DNA of 64,000 nt, taken from the NCBI GenBank assembly GCA_016715865.1, contig JADJXM010000020.1:1-64000 (forward strand), written 5' to 3'. The position numbers and the translations under genes were made by a program. Position 1 is the stretch's first letter, and each line of letters opens with the position of its first letter. The notes below the pieces were generated by a model, which did no database searches, was not told the DNA's origin, and was given only the letters and a program-made list of their open reading frames with translations. Below, piece by piece: positions 49,740 through 59,652 of this stretch. The DNA is from Acidobacteriota bacterium. GTDB taxonomy: Bacteria; Acidobacteriota; Blastocatellia; RBC074.

Positions 49740-51302
49740 TCATGGTTCCAGGGCAACCATCTGGCCGGGTTCTGTCTGACCTCCACCTTATTCCTAATCA
49801 GCGCCAGCAGGTACTTCCACGGGCTCGTCTCGTTCAACCGGCTCGTCTCGATCAGGCTCATCAGGATCGCTCCCACCATCGCTCCGTGTTCATTTCTGTA
49901 AAACAGGGCGTTCTTTCTCAGCAGCACTGCCGGTTTCAAGGCACGCTCCTCTCTCTCAAAAAGCATGTCAGGCCTTCCCAGTGCTTCAACGTGTAACGGA
50001 TCGCCTGCCCAAGCGAGCTGTTCGGTTCGACTTTTCTTTCGGCAAACTGCTCTTCCATCCACTCGTGCAGTTGCTTCATCACCGGGCCGCTCCGGACCTG
50101 ATGATGCTCAACTCGCTCTCGAGGGGCTCATTCCCTCAGTATCCGCTTCCACCCCCGTGGACCTTCGCGATCGCCTCTAGCGCCACTGAGCATTCCTCCG
50201 GAAAAGTCGGCTCGATCTCGACGAACTTTCGACGCGCGTGCGCCATGCACGTCGCCTCGATCGTCTCTTCTTCGCCGCTCCAGTTCGCCGCCAGTGCATC
50301 CGACATCTGGATCGGTTTTCCCAACCCGCAATCCCTCTTCATTCAACAACTCATCGAGGTTCTCGATCGAGTGCCGTCTGTCATTCGCATGCAACGCTAT
50401 CTTTCGCCCACCGACCTCGATCACTATTCCCGTTGTCTGTATTCCACGACGCTCTTCTTCTCGCTCCTCGTTCTCTTTCATGCAGGAGAGAACCTTACCC
50501 GCGTGTCATCGCTGTAAAGCACCTCTCCATTCGCGGCTAGCTTTCGCAGGTAGAGATAAACCGGCAAGATCGCATCCGCCACCGCTTCACATCGTTCAAA
50601 CTGCACGCTCTCCGGCAGCGGCACCCCGAACGCCTCCTGCATTCGCTTCAACCGGTGCTACTGTATCCCGGCTCCATACTTTGCCACCGCTATCGTTACA
50701 TCACAGCTCGCATCGTACTTCCCGGACTTCACTTCCACCGGCAGGGATGCCGTATATCGATCCAGACAGACCGTACACCGCAGAACTTCCTGTTCGTATC
50801 TGGTTGCTCCCACCAGGGGCTGTCCTCTCAACTGGATGAATATCGCCGGCTCCTTCGTATTGTACAGGCGACCGCCACAATATGGATCTGGGCAACAGTC
50901 CCTCGGCTTCAGATTCGAGTGTCTGCACTTGACGACTTCCGCTCCTCTATATGCCAACGATCCCCTTCGCCCGTGCCCACTTCGTTTCGGTTTTGACGAT
51001 GACGCTTGTGGCGTCTCCGTCTCAATACCCGGTGCCTCTTTTGAATCCGTTTTTTCCTCATCCGTCCGGGACCACAGGCGATTTCCCGTGCGTTTGTCCG
51101 TGCCGGGACCAAATATCATTCACTTCAGCCGATTGAGCGATATATTCTTCTCTTGCAGCACTCGCACGAATTTCAGAACCGTTCTCAGAAATCATTCGAC
51201 TATCTCCTGATCCTTCTGCTCAAGGTTGGACTGGTGAAGCCGTTCGGTCACTCTCTCGATCTCGGCTGCATCTGTTTTGGGTATCTATTCACCTCTCGCT
51301 AT
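49715..51302 (-). pseudogene. tnpC: IS66-type transposase tnpC, degenerate and convergent to tnpAB
   Basis: The minus strand carries the IS66 transposase in pieces: the N-terminal coiled-coil region, RLKRMIFGPGTD, the zinc-binding CRHSNLKP...CPDPYCGG, GATRYEQEVLRCTVCLDRYT, then ENLDELLNEEGLRVG, MSDALAANWSGEEETIEATC, AHARRKFVEIEP, and at the end VLLRKNALFYRNEHGAMVGA and LIETSRLNETSPWKYLLALI (IS66_C). The former start codon is now ATA (51302-51300), and stop codons and shifts interrupt the frame, for example CAG to TAG near the start and a stop after KYGAGIQ. The element therefore cannot move itself. Confidence 0.88.
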
Positions 51303-51388
51303 GGCTGCAGATCCTATGCGAAACTGCACTTAGAACAAAGCCCATACCGTATTTTTTCTATTCTTCTACCGCTCCACCGTAAGGACAC

Positions 51389-51808
51389 GAGCATCGTCTC
51401 TCGCTCAGTTGTGTCTGAGTTGTCGGCTTTGGGAAAGACATCCCAAACATCCGGGAATCCGGTTCCCTGATAGACAATCGAGAGCATCAGGATATTGATA
51501 TTGGTGGAACCGACTTTCCAATTCGTCAGATCCAGAGCCAACGTGTATGGCCCCGGAATTCCAAGCATTTTGACGACAAACATCGACAGCTGGGCATTCG
51601 GCAGATTGAAAAACTTGAAAAATCGCTTAAGCCGACTGTAATTCGACTCCTCTTTGGCTCGGCTGGGAAAAGCCATCACCAGAATCGACAAATTGACAGT
51701 CCGGGTGATGAAAAGGGCTGCCAAAAATCGCGGGAGAAATTTGATGCGAGCTTGGTTCCACGCTAAAATGTCAGATAACGTTTGCTCGATAGAGCGAATG
51801 TCGTCCAT
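51389..51808 (-). pseudogene. IS4-family transposase N-terminal fragment
   Basis: Starts at ATG 51808 (MDDIRSIEQTLSDILAWNQA). It contains ARIKFLPRFLAALFITRTVN, SYSRLKRFF-like sequence and the IS4 Asp motif YTLALDLTNWKVGSTNINIL, then LMLSIVYQGTGFP. The frame is cut off at about 51388 by the right end of the IS66-like element. The C-terminal two thirds are missing here. Confidence 0.85.
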
Positions 51809-51893
51809 CGTGCGATCTACTTTCCGTCCGCACTTGGCGCATGGACGGAACCTGGGAACAGATTCACTATTGATTGCGTGGCGATCTGCGTGA

Positions 51894-52330
51894 GAAAGAA
51901 GGTCGACAGCGTCAACCGAGTGCCGGGATTATCGATTCACAGACGGTCAAAGCGACTGATCGAGGCAGAGCCGAGATCGGATATGATGGCGGCAAGAAAA
52001 CCAAAGGCCGTAAAGACATATCCTGGTTGACACGCTCGGCTTGTTGCTACTAGTGGTGGTCCACTCGGCCGGCATTCAAGATCGTGAGGGGGCGCAGAAA
52101 GTGCTGGATGGATTGCGTCACTTTTATGCCAGGTTATGCAAAATCTGGGCCGATGGTGCTTACAATGGTAATCTGGCCGAGTAGGTCAGAAATTTACGTA
52201 AGCATAATCGGATCGATCTTGAATTGGTCAAGCGCACCGATGATATGAAAGTTTTGTGGTCTTACCTCGACGTTGGGTGGTTGAACGGACATTTGCATGA
52301 CTCAGCCTCAATCGTCGATTGAGTAACGAC
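51894..52330 (+). pseudogene. IS5-family transposase remnant
   Basis: After correcting a one-base loss in RKRHIL near 52015, the plus strand reads AGIIDSQTVKATDRGRAEIG, YDGGKKTKGRK, HILVDTLGLLLLVVVHSAGI, QDREGAQKVLDGL, KIWADGAYNGNLAE, a stop, then LELVKRTDDMKV and a worn WVVERTF-like end. This is the DDE core of an IS5 (IS427-like) transposase with several stops and shifts. A better-preserved copy of the last part is at 53603. Confidence 0.85.
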
Positions 52331-52653
52331 TATGAATAGCTTCCTGAAACAAGTGAGACCTTTATTTATATTTCAATGATCAAGCTCATGCTAGTCAGAC
52401 TAGCTTGAGAGAACTTATAAAACAGGCTCTTAGTGCGCAATCACCTTGTAATGAATGTTATCCCATATGATATCACATCTGTCTGACTTTAATTAACATA
52501 TTTTTTACAGCTTTCAATTACCCGAATCGAATATAAATAGTATTTCATAAATTAAAAACGGGAGACATGTGCCAAAATTCCATTGAGCATTCATAAAGTA
52601 ATAAAAAATCATCAGAAATTTGTATATGAGCGATGCTAACTACCGGACAAAAG
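52331..52653. other. AT-rich gap among IS remnants
   Basis: About 320 bases, very AT-rich, with no frame worth calling. The first 70 bases are the worn end of the IS5 remnant. Confidence 0.4.
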
Positions 52654-52854
52654 TTAAATAACCTTCCGCCAGCCAATAAGATCGGAGTGTTCAATGTTGG
52701 TCACTAGCCTGCACAAGATGTTGAACTCACGACGAAAGATGCTCTTTGACTGATAGCCGTGTTTCTTGAGTTTTAGTTCTTTGACAGTAGCTTGCCACTG
52801 TCCTACGATGAATGCCAAGTGAAAGCCAGAGCTAGTAGTGCGAACAATCGGCAC
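52654..52854 (-). pseudogene. IS4-family transposase C-terminal fragment
   Basis: The minus strand codes for ELKLKKHGYQSKSIFRREFN and ILCRLVTNIEH, close to the KxKKHGxxAKSIFRYGxxxL end of IS4-family transposases. It lies to the right of the N-terminal fragment at 51389 on the same strand, so it must come from a second copy. Confidence 0.6.
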
Positions 52855-53043
52855 AACCGCACTGGATCTTTCAGGTGTGTCTGCTTTATCAGCTAGGACT
52901 GCAATTCAACGTCATTTTTGTCCTGTGGAGAGGATTCAAATACATCATCGTTAAAATTAAAGGTACAAAATAGCGAGCGGAATGCTATTGACTCTGTCTT
53001 ATAGTCATAAATCGAAACATGGGTTTTAATCTGATGTCGGGCT

Positions 53044-53809
53044 GATGTCGGGACACTTTCTGTAAATATGCGTGTCAGGACAAGTTAACGAACTTGTGAG
53101 AGTTTGTTTCTGCTATGAAAACGAACTCTGACCTGACACGCGTACATGACTATATCAAAGAGACTCTGCCATGGGCACATGGCCATCAACTTAAAGGGCT
53201 GACGACATTTGCACTGGCGATCTTTGAAGAACAGACTGGCTGCCAGGCTCAACTGGCACGCACCCAGGGAAACCAGGAAGCAGCCTGCAAACGGATCTCC
53301 AGGCTGATCCATAATCCCCGGCTGATGCCAAAACGGCTGGCCGACAGCATTGCTCATAAGGCCCTCTCTCAGGTTCCGAGGGGCGGAAAAGTCCGAATCA
53401 CAATTGATTGGACAACCGAGGACGATCAGCACCTGCTGGTCATTTCATTGGTCATCGGCCGTCGCGGAGTTCCGATATATTGGCGCGCCTATGACCAAAG
53501 CGTGCTCAAGGGGCGAATGCATCGATACGAGCTCGCCGTGATCAAACGGGCTTTCGAATTGATCTTTCAACATGCCGGACGAAAACGAAATCTCCTATCT
53601 GTGTGGTTGAACGCACATTTGCCTGTCTCAGATTCAACCGTCGGTTGAGTATGGACCAGGAATACCTCACGGCAACAAGTAAAACTTTGATCTATATTTC
53701 AGTGATCAAGTTCATGTTGGCGGAGTTTCAAGAGTATTACCTATTTTGGAGAATAACCATATATTTCTTCAAAGTTCTCTCTGATATAATGATGTGGGAC
53801 ATCGTTTAA
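53044..53809 (+). pseudogene. Chimeric IS4-like/IS5-like transposase remnant
   Basis: After a left end shared with 48631, ATG 53115 opens MKTNSDLTRVHDYIKETLPW, then LARTQGNQEAACKRISRLIH, RITIDWTTEDDQHLLVISLV and GRRGVPIYWRAYDQSVLKGR, an IS4-like DDE transposase, for about 165 residues. Near 53600 the sequence jumps to the C-terminal end of an IS5-type enzyme (VERTFACLRFNRRLSMDQEY), in another frame. The same IS5 tail occurs worn at 52260-52400, so a deletion between two neighbouring elements is the simplest origin. Confidence 0.8.
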
Positions 53810-54952
53810 AAATATCTCGTCATGCATCTTTCCTTGCGGAACAAACAATTTACAAGATTTATATACCATATAATTCAATCCTTCAGTATCTTTGATTTCT
53901 TTCGTCAGTTCCCTACTGATCCTATACAGAGGATATAGTACATTAATGGGCCTTTGAGTAGTAATTAAATATGTCATATTTTTGCGATCGCAGGGTATGA
54001 CATAATCTTGGTAAGTATCGCTTTCATATTTTTTTAATATATCATTTAGAATTTTGACATTATTGATAGGCAATATTTTCCCCAGCGGAGCAACCAGCAG
54101 AATAATATCACTATTTTCACATACGCTTTTTTTAAAATCCATATGACCGTGCCCTCTCGCAAGCAAAGCAATCTCAGTACAGTTTCTTTTAACTGTAAAC
54201 CAATTCGCAGTAATTATACTAATTGTGCACACAGTATCCTTGTTTTCTTTTTTTTCCTTCCATAAACTATCAAGAAACATCTGCGTAAGCCTGCCTGTAT
54301 TTGCTCTATACTTCCTCAATGGTTGACCGCCAATCAAGTTAAAATGCCTCTCGGTAAGCTTTAACGATTTGATTGACGGAATTCTATGTATTTCATCAAT
54401 CCCGGACTCAGAGTTCGTGTAAATAAAGATATCAACCTTACCTTCCATTTTTATCATATCTTCAGTGTATCTAATATTGTTTAACTGAATACCCTCTGAT
54501 ATCAACTCAGGAAATAGCGGAGTCAACGTACTGCCAGAATCAATGATAATGTTGATCACCCTTAAATTACTATTCTTGTTATACAAATCACCAATAACCT
54601 TTGGCAAAACATGCTGAGCTAGCTGTTCAGCAAGCAATTCCTTTTCTTTTGTATAGTGATTAGTTCTTAAAAAATACTGATCGTCATAAGAATGATGGCC
54701 AAATCTTGCGCTTAGCAAATTGTATATTGGCTGTATTTTTTTATCTAATACCACTCTTTGATTAAAAAGTATTATGATAAAAAAGGTAATGACAGTAAGC
54801 CCAAACGCATTCAGTCCTAATATATATGGATCTTTTTTGCTAAACAATAAAGCAATCAGAAACGGCAGGCCCAATGCCAGCGCAGCTTCGGCTATGAAGA
54901 AAATAACATCGACATAGTTGTCTCTGATAAATCTGATGACGGGGCTACGCAT
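53741..54952 (-). CDS. Membrane protein with DeoR-type sugar-phosphate-sensor-like domain
   Basis: A 403-residue AT-rich gene. Two membrane helices lie at about 16-37 and 44-64. The soluble part from about 100 onward follows the order of motifs in the C-terminal sensor of DeoR regulators: IIIDSGSTLTPLFPELI (136-152), FIYTNSESGIDEI (175-187), LIGGQPLRKYRANTGRLTQM (206-225) and KRNCTEIALLARG. That fold (ISOCOT/ribose-5-phosphate isomerase-like) binds sugar phosphates. The usual DNA-binding domain is absent and is replaced by the membrane anchor. CDRKNMTYLITTQRPINVLY near the end has no known parallel. The assignment is by motif order only. Confidence 0.6.
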   Translation of the reverse strand: MRSPVIRFIRDNYVDVIFFIAEAALALGLPFLIALLFSKKDPYILGLNAFGLTVITFFIIILFNQRVVLDKKIQPIYNLLSARFGHHSYDDQYFLRTNHYTKEKELLAEQLAQHVLPKVIGDLYNKNSNLRVINIIIDSGSTLTPLFPELISEGIQLNNIRYTEDMIKMEGKVDIFIYTNSESGIDEIHRIPSIKSLKLTERHFNLIGGQPLRKYRANTGRLTQMFLDSLWKEKKENKDTVCTISIITANWFTVKRNCTEIALLARGHGHMDFKKSVCENSDIILLVAPLGKILPINNVKILNDILKKYESDTYQDYVIPCDRKNMTYLITTQRPINVLYPLYRISRELTKEIKDTEGLNYMVYKSCKLFVPQGKMHDEIFLNDVPHHYIRENFEEIYGYSPK

Positions 54953-55461
54953 TATACTCTCCTTGTCTACCAGTTCAATCCTGCATATTTAATATGTGAA
55001 ATAGTTGAGAAAACAAAATATCATTTTACTGAAGAATCAAAATGATGTTTCGAAATAATGATAGCAGTAAAATCAGAGATATTAACGTCAATAAAACGAA
55101 GTAACCGGGAATGACACAAAAGCAGGTGGCGCGAAACAATAGCAAATTCATTTTTGCTAAAGAATTATTATGGCGAAGGAATCAGGCTTGAGAGGGTTCG
55201 AACGAGGGACCTACAGCATAAAAACTCCAAGCCCTTTTCTTTCGACCCAAGCATATTACCAGCAACGGCTCCGCGAGGCCAGAGAAATATTAGTCCGTTT
55301 AAATATTCCGCAACCGCCCTTTCAGGGGGCGGTATATCGAACGTCAGGTGAGCCCCATTACAACCGGGCAGTCTCTCGGCAAAATCGGCCACCAGATTTC
55401 TAAACTCCATTGGCAGGCACGGAGAACGAGCTGCGGGGAAATCCATACTCTGCCGCCCGGA
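54953..55461. other. Intergenic region with GC hairpin
   Basis: About 510 bases. The left third is AT-rich and holds the promoter side of the membrane-sensor gene. A hairpin ACCGCCCTTTCAGGGGGCGGT at about 55313-55333 lies 130 bases beyond the metalloprotease stop and could end its transcript, although no T-run follows. GGTTCGAACGAGGGACCTAC at about 55195 resembles a tRNA T-arm, but its stems do not pair. Confidence 0.45.
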
Positions 55462-56568
55462 TCAGCAGCCCGGTTTTCTGCGAATGCGCAGTCGGCTGCG
55501 AGCGGCGTTATCGTATCCTTTTCGATCGAATGGGTTAGTCGAAGGAATCGATACGAAAACATTCTGTGTCAGGTTTGGGGGCATCGAAGCGGGAACGGTG
55601 AACTGGACGGGAAAGGAATGCTCTCCGCGTCCGAGGCTGAGGTTAAAGACGGCCAGCGCTCCCGAGGTTGGGAAGTAATAAGCGTTGGGGTCGGCATCAG
55701 CGTAGACGGCGACCTGGGTATTTTCGCGGGTCGAGCTGTCGTTGCCGACGGTGGCATAAAAGTTGATGCGGTCGCCGGGACAGACAAGCAGCGGGTCGGG
55801 ATGGATATTGTCTCCGTTGGTCGGATCGATATTGTTGTTGACAAGCGAGCCGTTGCGCAGCAGTTGAGAAGAGACGAAGAGATTTCGATAGCGCGGATCG
55901 TAGCCGTAGATTCTGGAGATGCCCAGAACGTCATCGCCCGTCAGTTCCGAGCTCAAGCCGCCGCTGCCCGGAGTCATGCCGACGAAAGGAGCTCGCGCAC
56001 CGAGTCCGTCGCGCATGACTGCGAAACCGTTAGAGTGATCGAGGCCGAGCGCATGTCCTACCTCGTGTAGCATGACGAGGGCGCCGATTTTGGTTCCGGC
56101 CGGCGCCCTGGTGATGACGGTCGATTCGTCGGCACGCTGGAAGTCCAGATCAGAGGCGATCATGACGTCGGCCGTGATGATGCGTTCTTCCTCCCATGAA
56201 AAATTGCATCCATCGGTTTCAGTCATGGTCAGGCCAAGCCTGCCATCGATATCGGAACGGTTGACTACGGCAACGTCCGACCGATCGTTATCGTGTTCGA
56301 TCAGGCAGCGTCCGTTATGGATGCGCTGAAAGCCGGCGCCGAAACCCAGGGCGTTGACGTAATGACGCACCTCGTACAAGGCGCTGAAAAAAGCTCTCAG
56401 TTGAGGGCTGCCTTCGGGCATGCTGCACAGGTCCCACGATATGCCCATGGGCTGATACTTCGGGCTGACGGGGGTGCCGTTACACTGTTTCCAGCTTGCT
56501 GAAAAGACAGGCATGACCGACAGCATGACCATCGAAATTACGGCCAGAAAGTGAGCTGATCTTCTCAT
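55462..56568 (-). CDS. Secreted metzincin metalloprotease
   Basis: A 368-residue exported protease. A signal peptide (LAVISMVMLSVMPVFS) is followed by a catalytic domain with the zinc motif HEVGHALGLDH in IGALVMLHEVGHALGLDHSN and a Met-turn in GFAVMRDG, so a matrixin- or astacin-like metzincin. The last 150 residues look like a beta-sandwich (INFYATVGNDSSTRENTQVA, FPVQFTVPASMPPNLTQNVF), probably a binding or CARDB-like module. It likely cuts proteins outside the cell. A lipoprotein gene lies 24 bases upstream on the same strand. Confidence 0.9.
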   Translation of the reverse strand: MRRSAHFLAVISMVMLSVMPVFSASWKQCNGTPVSPKYQPMGISWDLCSMPEGSPQLRAFFSALYEVRHYVNALGFGAGFQRIHNGRCLIEHDNDRSDVAVVNRSDIDGRLGLTMTETDGCNFSWEEERIITADVMIASDLDFQRADESTVITRAPAGTKIGALVMLHEVGHALGLDHSNGFAVMRDGLGARAPFVGMTPGSGGLSSELTGDDVLGISRIYGYDPRYRNLFVSSQLLRNGSLVNNNIDPTNGDNIHPDPLLVCPGDRINFYATVGNDSSTRENTQVAVYADADPNAYYFPTSGALAVFNLSLGRGEHSFPVQFTVPASMPPNLTQNVFVSIPSTNPFDRKGYDNAARSRLRIRRKPGC

Positions 56569-56592
56569 AGGTCCTCCGTGCGGGTGATTGGA

Positions 56593-57537
56593 CTAACGTG
56601 CGGTCTTGTGTGTTGGAGTATAGCTCCAGCATCTCCAGTAAGGATTGAGAGTGAGTTTGCCTCCGATGCTGACGCCTGCGCGTTCGGCCGCGCGTCTGAC
56701 ATTCGCCACCAGAGATTCCGCGGATACAACCTGTTGATTGGCAATGGCCGTTGGCGTGAGTTCGGGTCTGGCGAAGAGACCGGCTTTCCTTGCTTCAGCC
56801 AGGGACGGCGCGCGCGTGAGGGGCGTGCTGTCGGCTCCCTCCTGTGCAGGAGCGGGCGCGTTGCCGGTTGACGGTCCGAGAGCAGGGTTGGGATCGGTGT
56901 CGGCCGAGGACGGATCAGTTGTCCGATCGGGCGACTCTGAGCTGCGATAACCTTTCAAGTTGCGTCCGACAGCCTCGCTCACGGTTACGGCCGACAGTGT
57001 CGGACCGTCGTCTGTCCAGCCTGTCACGGCGTGCCCCGTGGGATCGACCAGTACCTCACGGCCACCGATCATTTCGCGTCTGAAGACCAGATTTCCGACG
57101 ACAGGACTGTATGTCCAATCCGTGTTGCGCAGGAATATCACATACTGCGAATCCAGAGCCAGCCGTGGAAGTTCCGAGATTTCCACCCAGGCGCCGTTCG
57201 GTTTCGGTCCGCCGAGCACGCTCAACGTGATAGTTGGCTGGACCGCTGTTCCGACAAGGGTTGATGAATCTGAGAAGACATAGCTGGTCCGCGGGCCTCC
57301 GCAATCGTCAAATGTAAACCGCACATCCTTGAGCACGCCCGTGAAGATGGTCGCGGTCTGCGCAATCATCTGCCGGGAATTGTCGGCCGGGCCCGGGGGA
57401 GTTTTCAGGTAACCTGCCGGGACGACGGGCTCGCTCAGGGGCGTTTCAGTGGTTGTCACATCACCCTGCCGCCTCCACCCGCAGCTTGAAAGGATCACGG
57501 CAACCGCAAGAATAACCAGACACGTGCGTATTTTCAT
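56593..57537 (-). CDS. Lipoprotein of unknown function upstream of the metalloprotease
   Basis: The start chosen is ATG 57537 (MKIRTCLVILAVAVILSSCG), which gives a classical lipobox (LSSC) with GGAG upstream. The mature protein begins with a beta-rich segment (TIFTGVLKDVRFTFDDCGGP, TITLSVLGGPKPNGAWVEIS, LALDSQYVIFLRN), followed by a low-complexity stretch rich in Ser, Pro and Asp (DRTTDPSSADTDPNPALGPS), and a helical end. No family recognised. It may act together with the metzincin encoded next, for example as an inhibitor or anchor; this is inference from position. Confidence 0.75.
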   Translation of the reverse strand: MKIRTCLVILAVAVILSSCGWRRQGDVTTTETPLSEPVVPAGYLKTPPGPADNSRQMIAQTATIFTGVLKDVRFTFDDCGGPRTSYVFSDSSTLVGTAVQPTITLSVLGGPKPNGAWVEISELPRLALDSQYVIFLRNTDWTYSPVVGNLVFRREMIGGREVLVDPTGHAVTGWTDDGPTLSAVTVSEAVGRNLKGYRSSESPDRTTDPSSADTDPNPALGPSTGNAPAPAQEGADSTPLTRAPSLAEARKAGLFARPELTPTAIANQQVVSAESLVANVRRAAERAGVSIGGKLTLNPYWRCWSYTPTHKTAR

Positions 57538-57642
57538 CTCTCTCCGGAGTAATAGGTGACAATGAATTATGTTCATTGCAACAGATACCGTCGTGCAATC
57601 AGGATTGTCAGGATTCATGGCTAGAGGGCTAAAGTTGATATG

Positions 57643-57895
57643 GCTGAAAATTGTCCAAGGATGGTCTCTTGACGCGGGGGATCTTAGCAGCTATGGCTCA
57701 GCAAAGCCAGATAAAACCAGACTGTCCAATTATTCAAATCATATCCGCTGCAACCTTGATTACGAACAGACCCTCTGTTAAAGTGCCCCGGTTGCCATAC
57801 TGCCTTATAAACTTAATTGTATCATTTTAACCAACCTGGCAAGTTGGTTAAGTAATTAGAAGTCCGTAGAAGCCCGTTTTAATCACATATATTAA
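57643..57895. repeat. Long direct repeat, copy 1, ending at the deacetylase start
   Basis: 253 bases that recur at 61158-61405 with few differences. It includes GGTCTCTTGACGCGGGGGAT, CTTAGCAGCTATGGCTCAGC and a dyad TTAACCAAC-N7-GTTGGTTAA at 57827-57851. The copy ends directly at the deacetylase ATG, which has no clear Shine-Dalgarno sequence, so the repeat must contain the promoter and leader. The dyad could be an operator or terminator. Confidence 0.88.
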
Positions 57896-58864
57896 ATGAT
57901 ACAAATCAGAACAAAGTGCGTCCTTATTGCGGCATTTGCATCTCTGCATATCATCCTGGTCACTATTCCTTTGTCTGCCCTGAACACTACAGAACAGGGA
58001 ACACGGAGAAGGATCGCCATTACATTTGACGATCTTCCTGCAACTAACGGCAATTTAGAAGTAATGAGCTATGTGACAACTAATTTGCTCAGAAGCATCA
58101 GGCTCAATGATGTACCAGCCATTGGATTTGTTAACGAGGGTAAGCTGTACAAACGTGGAGAGATCGATGCCCGGACGAACCTTCTCTGGCAGTGGTTGGA
58201 GGCGGGGCTGGAGTTGGGCAATCATACTTATTCTCATATCCACATTAATGATGCACCGTTTGCCGCGTACAAAGAGGATCTCATCCGTGGGGAGACAGTA
58301 ACAAGGATGCTTCTTAAGGAGAAAGGCATGCGGTTGAGGTATTATCGCCATACACAATTACGCACTGGCCCGACGCCTGAGTACAAGAAAGCCCTTGAAG
58401 AATTGCTCGCCGAACGCGGCTACGTGGTGGCTCCGGTTACCATCGACAATAATGACTACATTTTCGCCGACATTTACAGCAAGGCCAGAGCTCGCAATGA
58501 TAAGGAAACCATGAGGCGAATCGCAGCAGAGTACATCCCATACATGGAGAGCGTGCTGGCCCATTTTGAAAAACTATCGATCAAGTTTCTTGGACGGGAG
58601 GTGAGGCAAACCCTTCTGTTGCACGCGAACGAACTGAATGCCGATCACTTCGATGACCTGATCCATATGATGACAGGCAGGGGTTATATCTTTATTACAT
58701 TGGAGGAGGCATTAAAAGACGAGGCCTACAGGTTGCCGGATGCTCAAGCAGGCAGAGGTTTATCGTGGCTGCACAGGTGGATGATAGCCAAAGGGATGCA
58801 AATGCAGCCGGAACCGAGAGAACCAGAATGGGTCGCAAGGTTGTTCGAGACATATCCGCAATAA
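57896..58864 (+). CDS. Polysaccharide deacetylase (NodB-type)
   Basis: A 322-residue exported enzyme. A signal peptide (CVLIAAFASLHIILVTIPLS) precedes the NodB fold: RIAITFDDLPATNG (catalytic Asp and metal Asp), ELGNHTYSHIHIN (metal-binding His pair HxxxH), and LRYYRHTQLRTGPTPEYKKA. It probably removes N-acetyl groups from peptidoglycan or other polysaccharides in the periplasm. The C-terminal part (LLLHANELNADHFDDLIHMM) holds the late His motif. Expression is driven from direct repeat copy 1. Confidence 0.9.
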   Translation: MIQIRTKCVLIAAFASLHIILVTIPLSALNTTEQGTRRRIAITFDDLPATNGNLEVMSYVTTNLLRSIRLNDVPAIGFVNEGKLYKRGEIDARTNLLWQWLEAGLELGNHTYSHIHINDAPFAAYKEDLIRGETVTRMLLKEKGMRLRYYRHTQLRTGPTPEYKKALEELLAERGYVVAPVTIDNNDYIFADIYSKARARNDKETMRRIAAEYIPYMESVLAHFEKLSIKFLGREVRQTLLLHANELNADHFDDLIHMMTGRGYIFITLEEALKDEAYRLPDAQAGRGLSWLHRWMIAKGMQMQPEPREPEWVARLFETYPQ

Positions 58865-58913
58865 CGGCTGTCTTTTGCATCTTATTGATCAACGATAACG
58901 AAGGTATGTGATC

Positions 58914-59279
58914 ATGTCAATAATCGTCCAGAACCATTATGTGCTGGCTGTCCACAGCCTGGAAAAGTCATCGCGTTTTTTTGTGGATCTCGGGTTCAAG
59001 GTAACTTCGGAGCCTCCCGGCTGGATATTTGTAGAGAAGGATAACTGCATGATAATGCTGGGAGAGTGTCAGGATGCCATCCGACCGGGCGATCTGGGGG
59101 ATCACAGTTATTTTGGATACTTACGCGTTGATGATGCGGACAGTTACTATCATGATTTAAAGGTAAAGGGAGTCGAGATAATATCGCCAATCTCGGACAA
59201 GCCATGGGGGATGCGAGAGTTCGGAGTGAGATCCCCTGAGGGACATAGATTGATGATCGGCCACTGGATAGGCCCATGA
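58914..59279 (+). CDS. VOC-family (glyoxalase-like) protein
   Basis: The start chosen is ATG 58914 (MSIIVQNHYVLAVHSLEKSS). A single VOC module follows: SRFFVDLGFKVTSEPPGWIF, NCMIMLGECQDAIRPGDLGD, YFGYLRVDDADSYYHDLKVK and FGVRSPEGHRLMIGHWIG. Metal-binding positions His and Glu are partly conserved. It lies 49 bases after the deacetylase gene. Role unknown; a resistance or dioxygenase function cannot be told apart. Confidence 0.9.
   Translation: MSIIVQNHYVLAVHSLEKSSRFFVDLGFKVTSEPPGWIFVEKDNCMIMLGECQDAIRPGDLGDHSYFGYLRVDDADSYYHDLKVKGVEIISPISDKPWGMREFGVRSPEGHRLMIGHWIGP

Positions 59280-59652
<373 letters not shown>

Larger units (their letters stand above)
48878..51388. mobile_element. IS66-like element with convergent tnpC, 2511 bp
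   Basis: Terminal inverted repeats GTGTCCTTGCGGTAACT (48878) and its imperfect complement ending GTAAGGACAC (51388) enclose three genes: tnpA and tnpB on the plus strand and tnpC on the minus strand, converging with a 25-base overlap. Ordinary IS66 elements carry all three in one direction. The 8-base flanks (TGTAAACG and GAGCATCG) do not match, and each side lies in a different transposase remnant, so a target duplication is missing. tnpA and tnpB look intact; tnpC is broken. Parts of the same family occur at 1210 and 9518. Confidence 0.85.

Noticed and set aside
55150..55260. Possible tRNA end (GGTTCGAACGAGGGACCTAC)
   Set aside because: The T-stem does not pair and no acceptor or anticodon arm can be drawn on either strand.
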